Shown one piece after another: positions 1 through 9,307 of a DNA stretch of 64,000 bases (positions are counted from its first letter, which is position 1; each line of letters begins with the position of its first letter). The notes beneath the pieces are model-generated. The model did no database searches, was not told the DNA's origin, and saw nothing but the letters and a program-made list of their open reading frames with translations. Made by a program: the position numbers and the translations under genes. This DNA comes from Natronincola peptidivorans (GTDB lineage: Bacteria > Bacillota > Clostridia > Peptostreptococcales > Natronincolaceae): positions 186,001-250,000 of the forward strand of contig NZ_FOHU01000002.1 in the NCBI RefSeq assembly GCF_900111615.1, in the 5' to 3' direction.

Positions 1-1
1 A

Positions 2-727
2 GAAGTGATAGGTCTGGTTGGGAAGGGATTAACCTTTGATTCTGGCGGAATTTCTTTAAAGCCTTCTGAAGGTATGGATATGATGAAGGGAGATATGGGG
101 GGAGCCGCCACTGTGCTGGGAGCTATGGAGGCCATTGGAGCCCTAAAGCCAAAGGTAAATGTTCTTGCTGTTGTAGGAGTATGTGAAAATATGCCTTCTG
201 GTAGAGCCTATAAGCCAGGAGATATCCTTACCTCTATGAAGGGAAAAACAGTTGAGATATTAAATACCGATGCAGAAGGAAGATTGGTATTGGCGGATTG
301 TATCAGCTATGCCATAAAAGAGGGCGTTACCAAGCTGGTGGATGTTGCCACCTTAACAGGCGCTTGTCTAGTGGCCCTAGGAACCACTACGACAGCTCTC
401 ATCACCAACAATGATGAATGGGTGAAAAAGCTTAAGGAAGCATCAGAAGAGATAGGAGAGAAGGTTTGGCAGCTACCGTCCTTCCCAGAGTATAGGGAGC
501 TTATTAAAAGTGACATTGCAGACTTGAAAAATGTAGCAGGAAGGAATGCAGGAACCATAACGGCAGGGCTTTTCTTAGGGGAGTTTGTTGATGAAAAGCC
601 ATGGATTCATATGGATATAGCAGGAACCTCTATGAATGACAAGACAAAAGGATACCTACCAAAGGGTGCTACAGGAGTAGCGGTAAGAGCCCTCTATCAA
701 CTGGTAAAAAATTTAGAACAGAAATAA
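2..727 (+). CDS. pepA: Leucyl aminopeptidase (M17), C-terminal part
   Basis: Cytosolic two-metal aminopeptidase that releases N-terminal residues from peptides. The reading frame is open to the left edge, so the N-terminal domain and true start lie outside the window. What remains is the catalytic domain: the [10 protein letters not shown] metal and substrate motif is at fragment residues 6-15 and the M17 signature NTDAEGRL at about 87-94. The C-terminus is complete. A strong terminator follows, so this is the end of its transcription unit. Seen: motifs and open 5' end. Known: M17 family chemistry. The symbol is used in the general family sense. Confidence 0.95.
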   Translation, partial: EVIGLVGKGLTFDSGGISLKPSEGMDMMKGDMGGAATVLGAMEAIGALKPKVNVLAVVGVCENMPSGRAYKPGDILTSMKGKTVEILNTDAEGRLVLADCISYAIKEGVTKLVDVATLTGACLVALGTTTTALITNNDEWVKKLKEASEEIGEKVWQLPSFPEYRELIKSDIADLKNVAGRNAGTITAGLFLGEFVDEKPWIHMDIAGTSMNDKTKGYLPKGATGVAVRALYQLVKNLEQK

Positions 728-772
728 CAAAAGGCAAAAATCACCTTTACAAGCTTACTGCATTTAAAAATC

Positions 773-833
773 ATCCACCTACAGCAGGACAGGGACGCAG
801 AACCGTCCCTTGTCCCTGTGGGTGGATTTTTTT
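773..833 (+). terminator. Terminator with embedded palindromic repeat
   Basis: The arms ATCCACCTACAG and CTGTGGGTGGAT enclose a second, inner palindrome (AGGGACGCAGAACCGTCCCT), and a T-run follows. It ends pepA transcription. The inner part resembles a GGGAC...GTCCC palindrome I recall from intergenic regions of clostridial genomes, so a mobile repeat may have been recruited as terminator. Confidence 0.85.
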
Positions 834-926
834 CGACATTTTTTTTATTTATTAGAGGAAAAAGTTGTATGGAGAGAGAAAATATATCGTGGATATTAAA
901 TATTGACGGACTAGAGGAGGATGCAT

Positions 927-1766
927 ATGGAAGTTCTTGGATTTATAGCTATTTGTTATTTTATATCGAAGTTTTTTGGAGGAAATGATAACAAAATTAA
1001 TTTGAAATGCCCCTATTGTAGAAAGGATGTAAACATTGATACACCTGGTTTTTGGAATTGTCCCTATTGCGATAATAGCTTTCATTATAGGTCAGATGGT
1101 CGTGTTTTATTATCAGATGAAGCTTGTAATGAAGGCGTAATTCTAATCGCTCAATTATTCGCCAAGCTAGCAAAGGCAGATGATGTTGTGAGTAGACAAG
1201 AAATAGATGTAGTTGATAGGATTGTAAGAAATGATTTAGAGTTAAGCGACCCTCAAAGAAAAGAATTTAGGGAAGCCTTTAATGAGCATAAAAACTCGGT
1301 ATTGGGATACCTTGAAATTATCCATCAGTTAAATTATTTCTATAGAGAGACGCCACAGGTACTCCTTTTCATTGTAGATTCTCTATTTACCATTGCTAGG
1401 GTAGACGGTGGTATTCATATGAGTCAGGAGAATTTTATCCATGCAGCCATAGAAACCTTCAATACTACTATCAATATGCGGTATGAAGATTTTCTTCAAG
1501 GGGAGGGAAATTCCTCCAATGATAATGGTAATGAATACGACAATACAGACACTGCAGAGGATAGATATTACCATGTATTGGGTTGTACTGCCAATTCAAC
1601 AAACGATGAAATAAAGTCAGCTTATAAGCGTTTAGTTCAGCAATATCATCCAGACAAGCATGTTTCCAAGGATTTGCCGGAGGATATGATTGAATATGCT
1701 GCAAATAAGTTCAAGGAAATTAGGCAAGCCTATGAAGAAATAAAAAAAGAGAGGAAAATTAGCTAA
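927..1766 (+). CDS. Zinc-ribbon, TerB-like and DnaJ-domain protein
   Basis: A three-part protein. After a short hydrophobic N-terminus, two CPYC pairs (about residues 27-52) form a zinc ribbon. The middle (about 65-170) looks like a TerB/DjlA-type helical domain. The C-terminus (about 208-279) is a J-domain with HPD at about 241-243, which should stimulate an Hsp70 ATPase. The start at 927 is preferred over the ATG at 921 because AGGAGG ends at 920, leaving a proper six-base spacer. It is followed closely by a DUF2085 membrane protein and an M48 protease, which suggests envelope quality control. That role is inference; the client is unknown. Confidence 0.8.
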   Translation: MEVLGFIAICYFISKFFGGNDNKINLKCPYCRKDVNIDTPGFWNCPYCDNSFHYRSDGRVLLSDEACNEGVILIAQLFAKLAKADDVVSRQEIDVVDRIVRNDLELSDPQRKEFREAFNEHKNSVLGYLEIIHQLNYFYRETPQVLLFIVDSLFTIARVDGGIHMSQENFIHAAIETFNTTINMRYEDFLQGEGNSSNDNGNEYDNTDTAEDRYYHVLGCTANSTNDEIKSAYKRLVQQYHPDKHVSKDLPEDMIEYAANKFKEIRQAYEEIKKERKIS

Positions 1767-1796
1767 GGAAGCTATGGCCTCAGCAGGAGAAAATCA

Positions 1797-2117
1797 ATGA
1801 ATCGACTGATATTTATAGGAAAGGCACCTCTTTGTAATCTTAGGGCAAACACAGCCCCCCATATAGGAAGCTTTTGTTTTCCCTTATGCTGGCGATGCTT
1901 TGGGGTATTGATAGGGTATATTGGGTTACATAGCTTATCAAAAGTGGTTCAACCATCAATAATGATTCATTATGGTTGGGGAATGCTGTTACTGCTTCCG
2001 ATAGCTCTGGATGGATATTTACAGTATTTTAAAGAGATAGAGAGTACCAATGAAAGGAGATTTAGCACAGGATTGATAGGTATGATGGGCTTAAGGATAC
2101 TACTGAATCATATATAA
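1797..2117 (+). CDS. DUF2085 family membrane protein
   Basis: A 106-residue protein with two to three hydrophobic segments. It carries the DUF2085 signature: a Cys near residue 12 and a CWRCFG motif near residue 36, just before a membrane helix. The family has no established biochemical function; the paired Cys suggest metal binding or a redox role. It lies 30 bp after the J-domain gene and 22 bp before the M48 protease gene, so it is probably co-transcribed with both. An AGGAGA Shine-Dalgarno precedes the ATG. Confidence 0.75.
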   Translation: MNRLIFIGKAPLCNLRANTAPHIGSFCFPLCWRCFGVLIGYIGLHSLSKVVQPSIMIHYGWGMLLLLPIALDGYLQYFKEIESTNERRFSTGLIGMMGLRILLNHI

Positions 2118-2139
2118 AAATGTGAAATGGGGTTAAGGG

Positions 2140-3087
2140 ATGAACAGAAGAATACTACAAAGATTAAACTCCCAGGAATATGAGCATTCCTTTGATCGAA
2201 AAGCGCTAGAGAATCTAAAGAAAACAAAAGGCTTTGATACCTTTGTGAAAGCCTTCTATAAATATTGGATGGAAAAGGTATATAAAATGCAATTTACAGG
2301 CAGCAATATAAGGGTGACAGAAGAAAGTTTTCCGGAGGTAAATAAGGCCCTTCACAATGCTTGTGAAATACTGGAGATGAATTATATCCCCAAACTGTAT
2401 ATTCAATATGATTATAGTGTAAATGCCTTTGTGGCGGGGATTGAAGATCCAATCATTGTATTAAATACAGGATGCTTGGACTTATTGACAGAAGAGGAGC
2501 TAATGTTTCTCATTGGACATGAATTGGGACATATCAAGAGTAATCATGTGCTATATCATCAGATGGGATACTTTATTCCATATCTCGGAAGCATGGTTGG
2601 ATATGCCACCCTGGGAATAGGAAAATTAATTATTACGGGTATAGAGCTAGCTTTATTGAACTGGCAAAGAATGTCAGAGTTTACAGCAGATAGAGCAGGA
2701 CTACTAACCTGTCAAAATATAGATGCGGCAACTACTGCCTCTATGAAAATAGCTGGATTGCCGCTGAAGTATTATAATCAGATTAACATTGAAGCATTTA
2801 AAAGACAGGCAAAGGAATTCGAAGCATATGATTATGATAAGCTGGACAAACTGGTAAAGCTTATCAGTACACTGAATCGTACACATCCGTGGACCATCAT
2901 GAGGGCAGCAGAGTTTTATCAATGGCAGGATAATGGCTCCTATGATAAGATACTAAAAAGGCATTGGATTAAAGATACCATAATCATATGTGAGAAATGC
3001 AATCAAAAGATGAAAATCCCCACAGGAAGAGGAGTTTTAAAGGCTAAATGCCCTCAATGTCAGCATACCTTTCATGTGGATACTTAA
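2140..3087 (+). CDS. M48 family zinc metalloprotease with C-terminal zinc ribbon
   Basis: Membrane-associated gluzincin of the HtpX/Ste24 superfamily. HELGH at residues 127-131 supplies two zinc ligands and the catalytic Glu; the Glu in SEFTADRAG about 50 residues later is the likely third ligand. Hydrophobic segments follow the HExxH helix, as in M48 proteins. An unusual tail (about residues 283-315) has two CxxC pairs (CEKC and CPQC) forming a zinc ribbon, echoing the zinc ribbon in the J-domain protein two genes upstream. Family and active site are clear; the substrate is unknown. Confidence 0.88.
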   Translation: MNRRILQRLNSQEYEHSFDRKALENLKKTKGFDTFVKAFYKYWMEKVYKMQFTGSNIRVTEESFPEVNKALHNACEILEMNYIPKLYIQYDYSVNAFVAGIEDPIIVLNTGCLDLLTEEELMFLIGHELGHIKSNHVLYHQMGYFIPYLGSMVGYATLGIGKLIITGIELALLNWQRMSEFTADRAGLLTCQNIDAATTASMKIAGLPLKYYNQINIEAFKRQAKEFEAYDYDKLDKLVKLISTLNRTHPWTIMRAAEFYQWQDNGSYDKILKRHWIKDTIIICEKCNQKMKIPTGRGVLKAKCPQCQHTFHVDT

Positions 3088-3434
3088 ATCAGCATACATA
3101 TAATGCCTTTCTAACTTTACGGGTTGGAGCTATAACAAAGAAATACTGCTCTTTTCTCCCGAATCCACAGTAAGGAAGATCTAAAATCTTAAGACCAGAT
3201 GAAAAGGTCTTTTTTTAAAAATAAATTCTATAGTGTATGCTTATGTCTTAGCTAACAGGGTAAAATTATAGTAATCTTAAAACCATAACTTATGTAGGTA
3301 ATTGAATGATTTGAAAATCAATACATATAATGGCAAGAGATTTTTAGAAATATTCGAGTAGAAAAAAGCTATCTGGATACAACTAAAATATAGATGTAGT
3401 TGACATCAATATGTATTCAATAGGAGAGGATAGA
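3088..3434. other. Intergenic stretch, no gene seen
   Basis: About 350 bp with no credible coding frame. It holds the terminator of the M48 gene at 3191-3217 and an AT-rich region before the next small gene. No riboswitch or repeat recognised. Confidence 0.6.
3191..3217 (+). terminator. Intrinsic terminator after the M48 gene
   Basis: AAGACC and AGGTCTT arms with an eight-base loop, followed by a seven-T run. Confidence 0.8.
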
Positions 3435-3653
3435 ATGAATTTACATGACAACAACGAAAACAACGTAATATCCATTGAAGATCAGATTAAAGGAATTCAA
3501 AAACATCTCCACAAAATCCCTTTAAACTTTAGGGAGACCAATATGGTGATGGATATGGCAGTGCAAAAAGACTATAATAGTATCTTATTGCTATTAAAAA
3601 GAAAGGGCTATAGTTTTGAAGATATAGCTAATGGAAATTTTTATCAGCATTAG
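3435..3653 (+). CDS. Small hypothetical protein (72 aa)
   Basis: I do not recognise this family. The start at 3435 is preferred over an in-frame ATG at 3411 because AGGAGAGG lies six to seven bases before it. The protein is soluble and helical, with an acidic/Asn-rich N-terminus and an amphipathic C-terminal half (residues 40-70) containing the phrase KGYSFEDIANG, which resembles the first helix of a small helix-turn-helix. No membrane segment. It stands alone, with terminators on both sides (3191-3217 and 3678-3716). Confidence 0.55.
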   Translation: MNLHDNNENNVISIEDQIKGIQKHLHKIPLNFRETNMVMDMAVQKDYNSILLLLKRKGYSFEDIANGNFYQH

Positions 3654-3677
3654 AGTATGTCTACCATTGACAAATTC

Positions 3678-3716
3678 AGCATTCCTTCATAGAATAAGTT
3701 AAGGAATGCTGTTTTT
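3678..3716 (+). terminator. Intrinsic terminator
   Basis: AGCATTCCTT and AAGGAATGCT arms, 13-base loop, then GTTTTTA. Closes the small gene upstream. Confidence 0.85.
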
Positions 3717-3751
3717 ATGCATATCATAAAAGAGAAAGGGGGAAGAAGGCT

Positions 3752-4387
3752 ATGAAAAAAAGGGTCCTATTGGTGATGCTTTTATTTTTTTCTGTATGGA
3801 CACTTTTTGTTTTATATCCAAATCCTTATCGTTTAGGCGCTAGTATATACCGAGTGATTCATCCCGCCACCAATACCGCAGCAGTAGAGGATCTGGCAGC
3901 GAGAGCACCTTCTGATCCCAAGGAAATAGAAAAATTTGTTTTAGAAGAAATACCCTATCAGTATGACTGGCAAACCTATGGCATGCCTTTTTATTTTCCT
4001 ACAGCAGAGGAAGCGATAGCAAAGGGAACTGGAGACTGCAAAAGCCGTTTTGTAGTATTGGCTTCTGTATTTGAGGCAAAGGGAATACCTTACAAACAAA
4101 GCTTTTCCCTAAGTCATTTTTGGATAGATTATGAGGATAAAACTGAAACCGCTATAGAGCGAAGTGAAAATGCCTTCTTATTAAGAACAGAAGAAGGAAC
4201 CAAGATACAGCTGCCTAGAGAGGATTTACAGGATGTGTTAGAGGTACTGAAGGAAGGCTTTTGGGATTATATGCCTTTGGCTAGAAAAATCCTCCTAGTA
4301 CTGGGCTTACCAATAGCTACCATGATTGGCTTCCTTTATCATAGATTTATTACCAAGAAGAAAGAGCCTCAAGAAGCCATAGCTTAA
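3752..4387 (+). CDS. Membrane-anchored transglutaminase-like protein
   Basis: The N-terminal hydrophobic segment (residues 4-22) and a second one near the C-terminus (about 180-197) flank a transglutaminase-like core. The core has the characteristic Cys in GTGDCKSRF (about residue 98) and a likely catalytic His in LSHFWIDY (about 123). Bacterial transglutaminase-core proteins of this kind act as thiol proteases or cross-linking enzymes; the chemistry here is unproven. RBS GGGGGAAG precedes the ATG. The gene stands alone between terminators. Confidence 0.7.
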   Translation: MKKRVLLVMLLFFSVWTLFVLYPNPYRLGASIYRVIHPATNTAAVEDLAARAPSDPKEIEKFVLEEIPYQYDWQTYGMPFYFPTAEEAIAKGTGDCKSRFVVLASVFEAKGIPYKQSFSLSHFWIDYEDKTETAIERSENAFLLRTEEGTKIQLPREDLQDVLEVLKEGFWDYMPLARKILLVLGLPIATMIGFLYHRFITKKKEPQEAIA

Positions 4388-4485
4388 TGATACTGAGGAC
4401 AAAAAGGTACTAAAACCCTATAGCCTATTAATAGAGAAATAAGGTATAATTAATATATAAGACAGAAAACTGTGGGGTGTTGCTG

Positions 4486-4875
4486 ATGAAACTAATGAAT
4501 TGCCCAAGGTGTGGAAGACTAATAAAGGATGAGGGAGACGGAGAAATACTTTGCAGCAAATGCGCCCTGCAGCAGGGAGATCCTTATAAAAAAGTACGGG
4601 ATTATATTTATGCCCATCAAGGGGCAACCATTATGGATGTAGCTACAGCGACTGGTATCAGTGAAACACTGATATTAAAGTATTTAAAAGAAGGTAGACT
4701 ATCTCTACTAGAAACAAAAAGTATGTTAAATCACTGTGAAAAATGCGGGGTAGTGATTGAAAAGGGCTATATATGTGGAAGCTGTATGAAGGAAGAGCTG
4801 GAGATAAAGGAACAAAAAAGCTATGGGACAAACAAATCGACAACTTCAGGCTTTGGCCGAAGGAGAAGAAGATAA
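4486..4875 (+). CDS. YvyF/TIGR03826-like flagellar-operon zinc protein
   Basis: A cytoplasmic protein with CPRC...CSKC at the N-terminus (residues 4-25), a central winged-helix-like segment (about 35-70, with MDVATATGISETLILKYLK) and a second CEKC...CGSC pair near residues 82-98; it ends in a run of arginines. This arrangement matches the flagellar-operon protein family containing B. subtilis YvyF. Two other upstream in-frame starts exist (4477 GTG, 4495 ATG); 4486 has GGGG eight bases upstream. Here it sits 11 kb away from the flagellar block. Its precise role is unknown, probably regulatory. Confidence 0.75.
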   Translation: MKLMNCPRCGRLIKDEGDGEILCSKCALQQGDPYKKVRDYIYAHQGATIMDVATATGISETLILKYLKEGRLSLLETKSMLNHCEKCGVVIEKGYICGSCMKEELEIKEQKSYGTNKSTTSGFGRRRRR

Positions 4876-4911
4876 GGACTTTAGAGGAAGATCTCTAGGG
4901 TCCTTGTTTTA
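4874..4911 (+). terminator. Intrinsic terminator after the YvyF-like gene
   Basis: AAGGAC and GTCCTT outer arms with inner AGAG/CTCT, then a GTTTT run. Confidence 0.75.
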
Positions 4912-5083
4912 TGCCTGTATAATCATAGAGAACGAGTATAAAGAAGAAGGAAAAGAAAATGATAAACAGTGAGAAAAGAGACGAAAAATGATATAATAGA
5001 TATAAAAATATTGCTGTTTATGTAAAGAAATATACTTTACTGCCAAATTTTTTGACCTATGCTATAGAATAGAGGGAATACCT

Positions 5084-6682
5084 ATGAAGGAAAAAAATCT
5101 TAATTCTTATAATGCTGTGCGACCAGTAAAACAGTATTTTGAATGGGGTACAATAAAATGGTTACATGAGCCAGAGATTGGGAAAGGCACATTGATGGTG
5201 GGACATACAACCCTACTGCCCAATAGAGAGCAAACAAAGCATCTGCATACAGGGGATGAACAGATCCTATATGCTTTGTCAGGTAAAGGCGTCCACTGGG
5301 TTGATGGTGAGGAGTATCCTATCACCTATGGGAAGGTATATCATATACCTCCCTATGCGGAGCACGCTGTAAAAAACTTAGGGGATGAACCGCTAGAGAT
5401 GATTATTGTTTATCATGCCAATAGTATGGATTATGAAGAGATACTACCTCCTGTAGAGTTTTCTACCAGGTATGCAGTGGACAATCTAAAAAACATCATT
5501 GATGTACCTATGCTTCAACGGGTACAGGATAAATTTTCTGAGGCCTCACAAATGTCTATTGTCATCAAGGATGAAAAGGGAGAGATTATTACGGAGCCCA
5601 GTAATCCTTTGGCATTTTGTCAGCTTCGCTGTAAATACGAAAGCAGCTGTCATTTAAATAAGAAAAAAACCTTCTATGGAGGCAGTGAAACAAAGGTGCT
5701 GAACTGTTGTTTAGATTTAGCAATGGTATACACTCCTATTTTTGTCGGGGATACCTGTATCGGTAATATCATCTGCGGACCGGTACTTTTAAACGAACCG
5801 TCACAAGAGGTGATAGAGGCATTAAAAAAAGAAATGGAAAGGGATGGTAACCATCAGCTGCTGGAATCCTATTTAAGCCTTAGAAAGCTAACAAAGGGTA
5901 GATTGTATGCAATCATAGAGTCATTAAAGACCATGAGCCATTTCATTGTAGAAACCGGTATCAAGAATCTTGCTCAAAAAGAACTGCATCAAAAGACCAT
6001 ACAGGTATTAGAAGAAAACAAGAAAAAAATACAGCTGGAAAAAGCTTTAAACGAGGTGAAAATGGAGGCATTACAGGCTCAGCTAAGTCCTCACTTTCTT
6101 TTCAATACCCTCAGTGTTATTGGAGAACTAGCCTATATGCAGGGGGCAAAGGAGGCGGCAGAGACCACCTTTGCCTTATCCAGTCTTCTGCGGACCACCC
6201 TAAAGCGTTCAGAGGAATTGGTTAAGGTCAGGGAAGAAATTCAGTATATCAAAGATTATTTATTGATACAAAAAAAGCGATTCCAGCACCTTATCAAAGA
6301 AGAAATTCAAATACCAGATGAACTGATGGAGATAGAAGTTCCCTTTATGACCCTGCAAATGCTAGTGGAAAATACCATCGTTCATGGATTAGAAATCACT
6401 GGTGAGGAAGTTACCATTGAGATTAGAGGAGAAAAACAGCAGGATTATATTGCTATTACAGTAACGGATAACGGCTGCGGCATTAAAGAGGAAGTGATGG
6501 AGAAGCTCTTTGAAAAGAAAACCGACACCAAAGAAGGGACTGGTATAGGTTTAGTGAATTTAAAAGAACGCTTTGCCTACTATTATGGAGATGATTATCA
6601 GTTTGATATAAAAAGTCAGCAGGGAAAAGGGACAACAGTAACCATAAAGCTGCCAATAGTTAGAGAAGAAAGGGATTGGTAG
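5084..6682 (+). CDS. Cupin-PocR-LytS type sensor histidine kinase
   Basis: Cytosolic sensor kinase of three parts with no membrane helix. Residues 1-115 form a cupin barrel (HLHTGDEQILYALSGKG, then a second conserved box around HIPPYAEHAV). Residues about 130-290 are a PocR-type ligand domain with a Cys cluster (CQLRCKYESSC, NCC). A coiled coil leads to a LytS-type kinase core with phosphoacceptor His337 in SPHFLFNT and an ATPase domain with the N box (about 428) and DNGCGIKEE. PocR domains bind small organic ligands, and the cupin may add a second sensor; neither ligand can be named. The response-regulator gene starts 2 bp downstream. Confidence 0.88.
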   Translation: MKEKNLNSYNAVRPVKQYFEWGTIKWLHEPEIGKGTLMVGHTTLLPNREQTKHLHTGDEQILYALSGKGVHWVDGEEYPITYGKVYHIPPYAEHAVKNLGDEPLEMIIVYHANSMDYEEILPPVEFSTRYAVDNLKNIIDVPMLQRVQDKFSEASQMSIVIKDEKGEIITEPSNPLAFCQLRCKYESSCHLNKKKTFYGGSETKVLNCCLDLAMVYTPIFVGDTCIGNIICGPVLLNEPSQEVIEALKKEMERDGNHQLLESYLSLRKLTKGRLYAIIESLKTMSHFIVETGIKNLAQKELHQKTIQVLEENKKKIQLEKALNEVKMEALQAQLSPHFLFNTLSVIGELAYMQGAKEAAETTFALSSLLRTTLKRSEELVKVREEIQYIKDYLLIQKKRFQHLIKEEIQIPDELMEIEVPFMTLQMLVENTIVHGLEITGEEVTIEIRGEKQQDYIAITVTDNGCGIKEEVMEKLFEKKTDTKEGTGIGLVNLKERFAYYYGDDYQFDIKSQQGKGTTVTIKLPIVREERDW

Positions 6683-6683
6683 G

Positions 6684-7412
6684 ATGAAGCTATTGATTGT
6701 AGACGATGAGAGAATGATGAAGGAATATACTAAATATGTGATACAGGAGGAGGGCTTCCCCGTCTTGGTATTTGAAGCCTCCAATGGGGAGGAAGCGATA
6801 GCAATGGCTGAAAAAGTTCAACCGGATGCTATATTTATGGATATTAAAATGCCGCAGGTAAATGGTCTAGAGGCTATGGAGATGATTAAAAAGTCACTGC
6901 CTGAGGCAATCGTTGTTTTTCTATCTGCCTATGATAAATTTGAATATGCACAAAAAGCATTAAGACTAGGTGCACTGGATTATATCTTAAAGCCTATAAA
7001 TCCAGAGGATTTAAAAGGTTTACTAAAACGATTATTGGCTTTAAAGCAGCAACAGGAGCCTCCTGAGGTGAAAAAAGAAACCGTTGAGGATGATCTTATT
7101 GTGAAGGCGAAGGAGTATGTAGAGGCCAATTACCAAAATAAAATTCATTTGCAGGATGTATCAGAATACGTAGGTTTGAGCCCTACTTATTTTTCAAAAT
7201 TTTTCAAGAAAAAAACAGAGGTCAATTTTTCTAATTATTTGAATCAAGTAAGAATAGAGAAGGCTAAGGAGTTAATGAAAAACCCAAATCTAAGCATATA
7301 CCAAATCTCCTATACGGTGGGATACGAGGATGTAAGCTATTTCAGCATAGTATTTCAAAAGTATACAGGGATAACCCCTACCGGCTACAGAAGACGTTTA
7401 ATGACAAAATAA
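6684..7412 (+). CDS. YesN-type response regulator with AraC output domain
   Basis: Partner of the upstream kinase: the ATG follows its stop codon by one base. The receiver domain (residues 1-120) has the acidic pair D7/D8, phosphoacceptor D53 in FMDIKMP, the conserved Ser in LSAYD and Lys in LKPIN. The C-terminal AraC/XylS double helix-turn-helix (about 137-240) ends with the usual GYEDVSYFSIVFQKYTGITP signature. It should bind DNA after phosphorylation. Targets are not shown; the adjacent ilvD or an unlinked transport operon are candidates (inference). Confidence 0.9.
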   Translation: MKLLIVDDERMMKEYTKYVIQEEGFPVLVFEASNGEEAIAMAEKVQPDAIFMDIKMPQVNGLEAMEMIKKSLPEAIVVFLSAYDKFEYAQKALRLGALDYILKPINPEDLKGLLKRLLALKQQQEPPEVKKETVEDDLIVKAKEYVEANYQNKIHLQDVSEYVGLSPTYFSKFFKKKTEVNFSNYLNQVRIEKAKELMKNPNLSIYQISYTVGYEDVSYFSIVFQKYTGITPTGYRRRLMTK

Positions 7413-7450
7413 TCAAAATACCACAAGAAATTCACAATGAAATATAACAA

Positions 7451-7502
7451 AAGATTCAAACAATTTATTGAGATAATCAATAGTCTTGAGTCTTTTTTTT
7501 TG
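7451..7502 (+). terminator. Terminator between regulator gene and ilvD
   Basis: AAGATTCAA pairs with TTGAGTCTT (one G-U), followed by nine T. It separates ilvD from the two-component operon. Confidence 0.7.
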
Positions 7503-7541
7503 TTAAAGTGAATAAAAGCTATTATAGAGGAGGTAATAAAA

Positions 7542-9212
7542 ATGACAACAAAGAATAAAACCTATCAAGGTGTAGATAGAGCACCCCATCGTTCTTTATT
7601 TTATGCCATGGGGTATCTGCCAGAGGATTTAAATAAACCATTAATCGGGGTAGTGAACGCACATAATGAGATTATTCCAGGACATTTTCATCTAAATGAA
7701 ATTGCCCAAGCAGTAAAGCTAGGGGTTAGCGCCGCTGGAGGTACACCTATTGAATTCCCGGTGATCGGCATATGTGATGGTATTGCCATGAACCATAGCG
7801 GAATGAAGTATCCTCTTTCAACTAGAGAGCTGATTGCTGATTCTATTGAAGCCATGACGATAGCCCACAAGTTTGATGGTCTGGTACTAATAGGTAACTG
7901 CGATAAAATCGTGCCAGGTATGATGATGGCGGCTGCCAGATTGAACATCCCTGCTGTGTATGTAAGTGGTGGACCTATGCTGTCAGGTAAGCATAAAGGT
8001 AGAAAAGTTGATTTAGTTACTGGGGCCTTTGAAGGGGTAGGGGCCTATGCAGAAGGGAAAATCACTACAGAGGAGCTACAGGAAATAGAAACGGAATCCT
8101 GTCCTACCTGTGGCAGCTGTGCAGGAATGTTTACTGCCAATACGATGAACTGTCTTGCCGAGGCTCTAGGAATCGGTCTCCCAGGCAACGGAACCATACC
8201 AGCCCCCTATGGACAAAGAAAGCAACTGGCAAAGAGGGCAGGAATGAAAGTGATGGATTTAGTAAACGAAAATATTCGACCTAGAGACATTTTAACCCTA
8301 GGAGCCTTTAGAAATGCTATTGCTGTGGATATGGCCATAGGTGGTTCTTCTAATACTGTATTACATTTAATGGCTATTGCCAATGAAGCAAAGGTGCCTT
8401 TAGATTTAGAAGAATTTGATAAAATTAGTAGAAGAGTTGCCAATGTAGCCAAGCTCAGCCCAGCTGGTGAGGATAGTATAACAGATTTACATGAGGCTGG
8501 AGGTATCTCCGCAGTGATGAATCAACTGGCAAAGGCTGGTTTAATCTATACAGATGAGATCACGGTTACAACCAAAACCATAGGGGAAAATGTAGTCAAA
8601 GCACAGGTTTGGGATCCTGAGGTGATAAGACCTATGGAGGAGCCCTATAGCAAAGAAGGCGGTATCGCTATCCTTAGAGGCAACCTTGCTCCTGATGGAG
8701 CTGTGGTGAAGCAGTCGGGTGTCAGTCCTGAAATGATGGTTCACAAAGGTCCTGCAAGGGTGTTTGATTCAGAGGAAGAAGCCTATACAGCCATCATCAA
8801 TAAAAAAATCGTAGCTGGAGATGTGGTCATCATTCGTTATGAAGGGCCAAAGGGTGGTCCAGGGATGAGAGAAATGCTTAGCCCTACCGCTGCTATTGCA
8901 GGGCGAGGCTTAGAAAAATCTGTTGCATTGATTACAGATGGACGCTTCTCAGGCGGTACAAGAGGACCTTGTATAGGGCATGTTTCTCCTGAGGCATCAG
9001 AGGGTGGACCTATGGCTATTCTTCAGGAGGGGGATATCATAGAAATCGATATACCCAATAGAAGTATGAAGGTAAATCTAAGTGATGAGGAAATAGAAAA
9101 TCGTCTAAAGAATTGGAAACAGCCACCTACAAAGGCAGAAGAGGGAACCTATCTATATAGATACAGTAAGCTGGTCACCTCAGCCAGCACAGGGGCAGTG
9201 TTTAAATACTAA
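7542..9212 (+). CDS. ilvD: Dihydroxy-acid dehydratase
   Basis: Dehydrates 2,3-dihydroxy-isovalerate and -methylvalerate to the 2-keto acids, the penultimate step to valine, isoleucine and leucine. Full family length (556 aa). Iron-sulfur cluster Cys are visible in [10 protein letters not shown] (about residue 110-119) and in [18 protein letters not shown] (about 187-204); the C-terminal domain has the [16 protein letters not shown] signature. RBS GGAGG lies seven to eight bases before the ATG. A bidirectional-type terminator follows. No other ilv biosynthesis genes are adjacent, but a branched-chain amino acid transporter is 0.8 kb downstream. Confidence 0.97.
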   Translation: MTTKNKTYQGVDRAPHRSLFYAMGYLPEDLNKPLIGVVNAHNEIIPGHFHLNEIAQAVKLGVSAAGGTPIEFPVIGICDGIAMNHSGMKYPLSTRELIADSIEAMTIAHKFDGLVLIGNCDKIVPGMMMAAARLNIPAVYVSGGPMLSGKHKGRKVDLVTGAFEGVGAYAEGKITTEELQEIETESCPTCGSCAGMFTANTMNCLAEALGIGLPGNGTIPAPYGQRKQLAKRAGMKVMDLVNENIRPRDILTLGAFRNAIAVDMAIGGSSNTVLHLMAIANEAKVPLDLEEFDKISRRVANVAKLSPAGEDSITDLHEAGGISAVMNQLAKAGLIYTDEITVTTKTIGENVVKAQVWDPEVIRPMEEPYSKEGGIAILRGNLAPDGAVVKQSGVSPEMMVHKGPARVFDSEEEAYTAIINKKIVAGDVVIIRYEGPKGGPGMREMLSPTAAIAGRGLEKSVALITDGRFSGGTRGPCIGHVSPEASEGGPMAILQEGDIIEIDIPNRSMKVNLSDEEIENRLKNWKQPPTKAEEGTYLYRYSKLVTSASTGAVFKY

Positions 9213-9250
9213 GACTATAAAATGTTAGCTTGTCAAGCTTGACCCAAAAG

Positions 9251-9293
9251 AAAAATCCATGCAGAATCATCAGGTATCTGCATGGATTTTTGT
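9251..9293. terminator. Bidirectional terminator between ilvD and the selenoprotein gene
   Basis: A 14-bp perfect inverted repeat (AAAATCCATGCAGA / TCTGCATGGATTTT) with A- and T-runs on the two sides, so it can end transcription from both convergent genes. Confidence 0.9.
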
Positions 9294-9307
9294 TAAATGT
9301 AGTTTTG

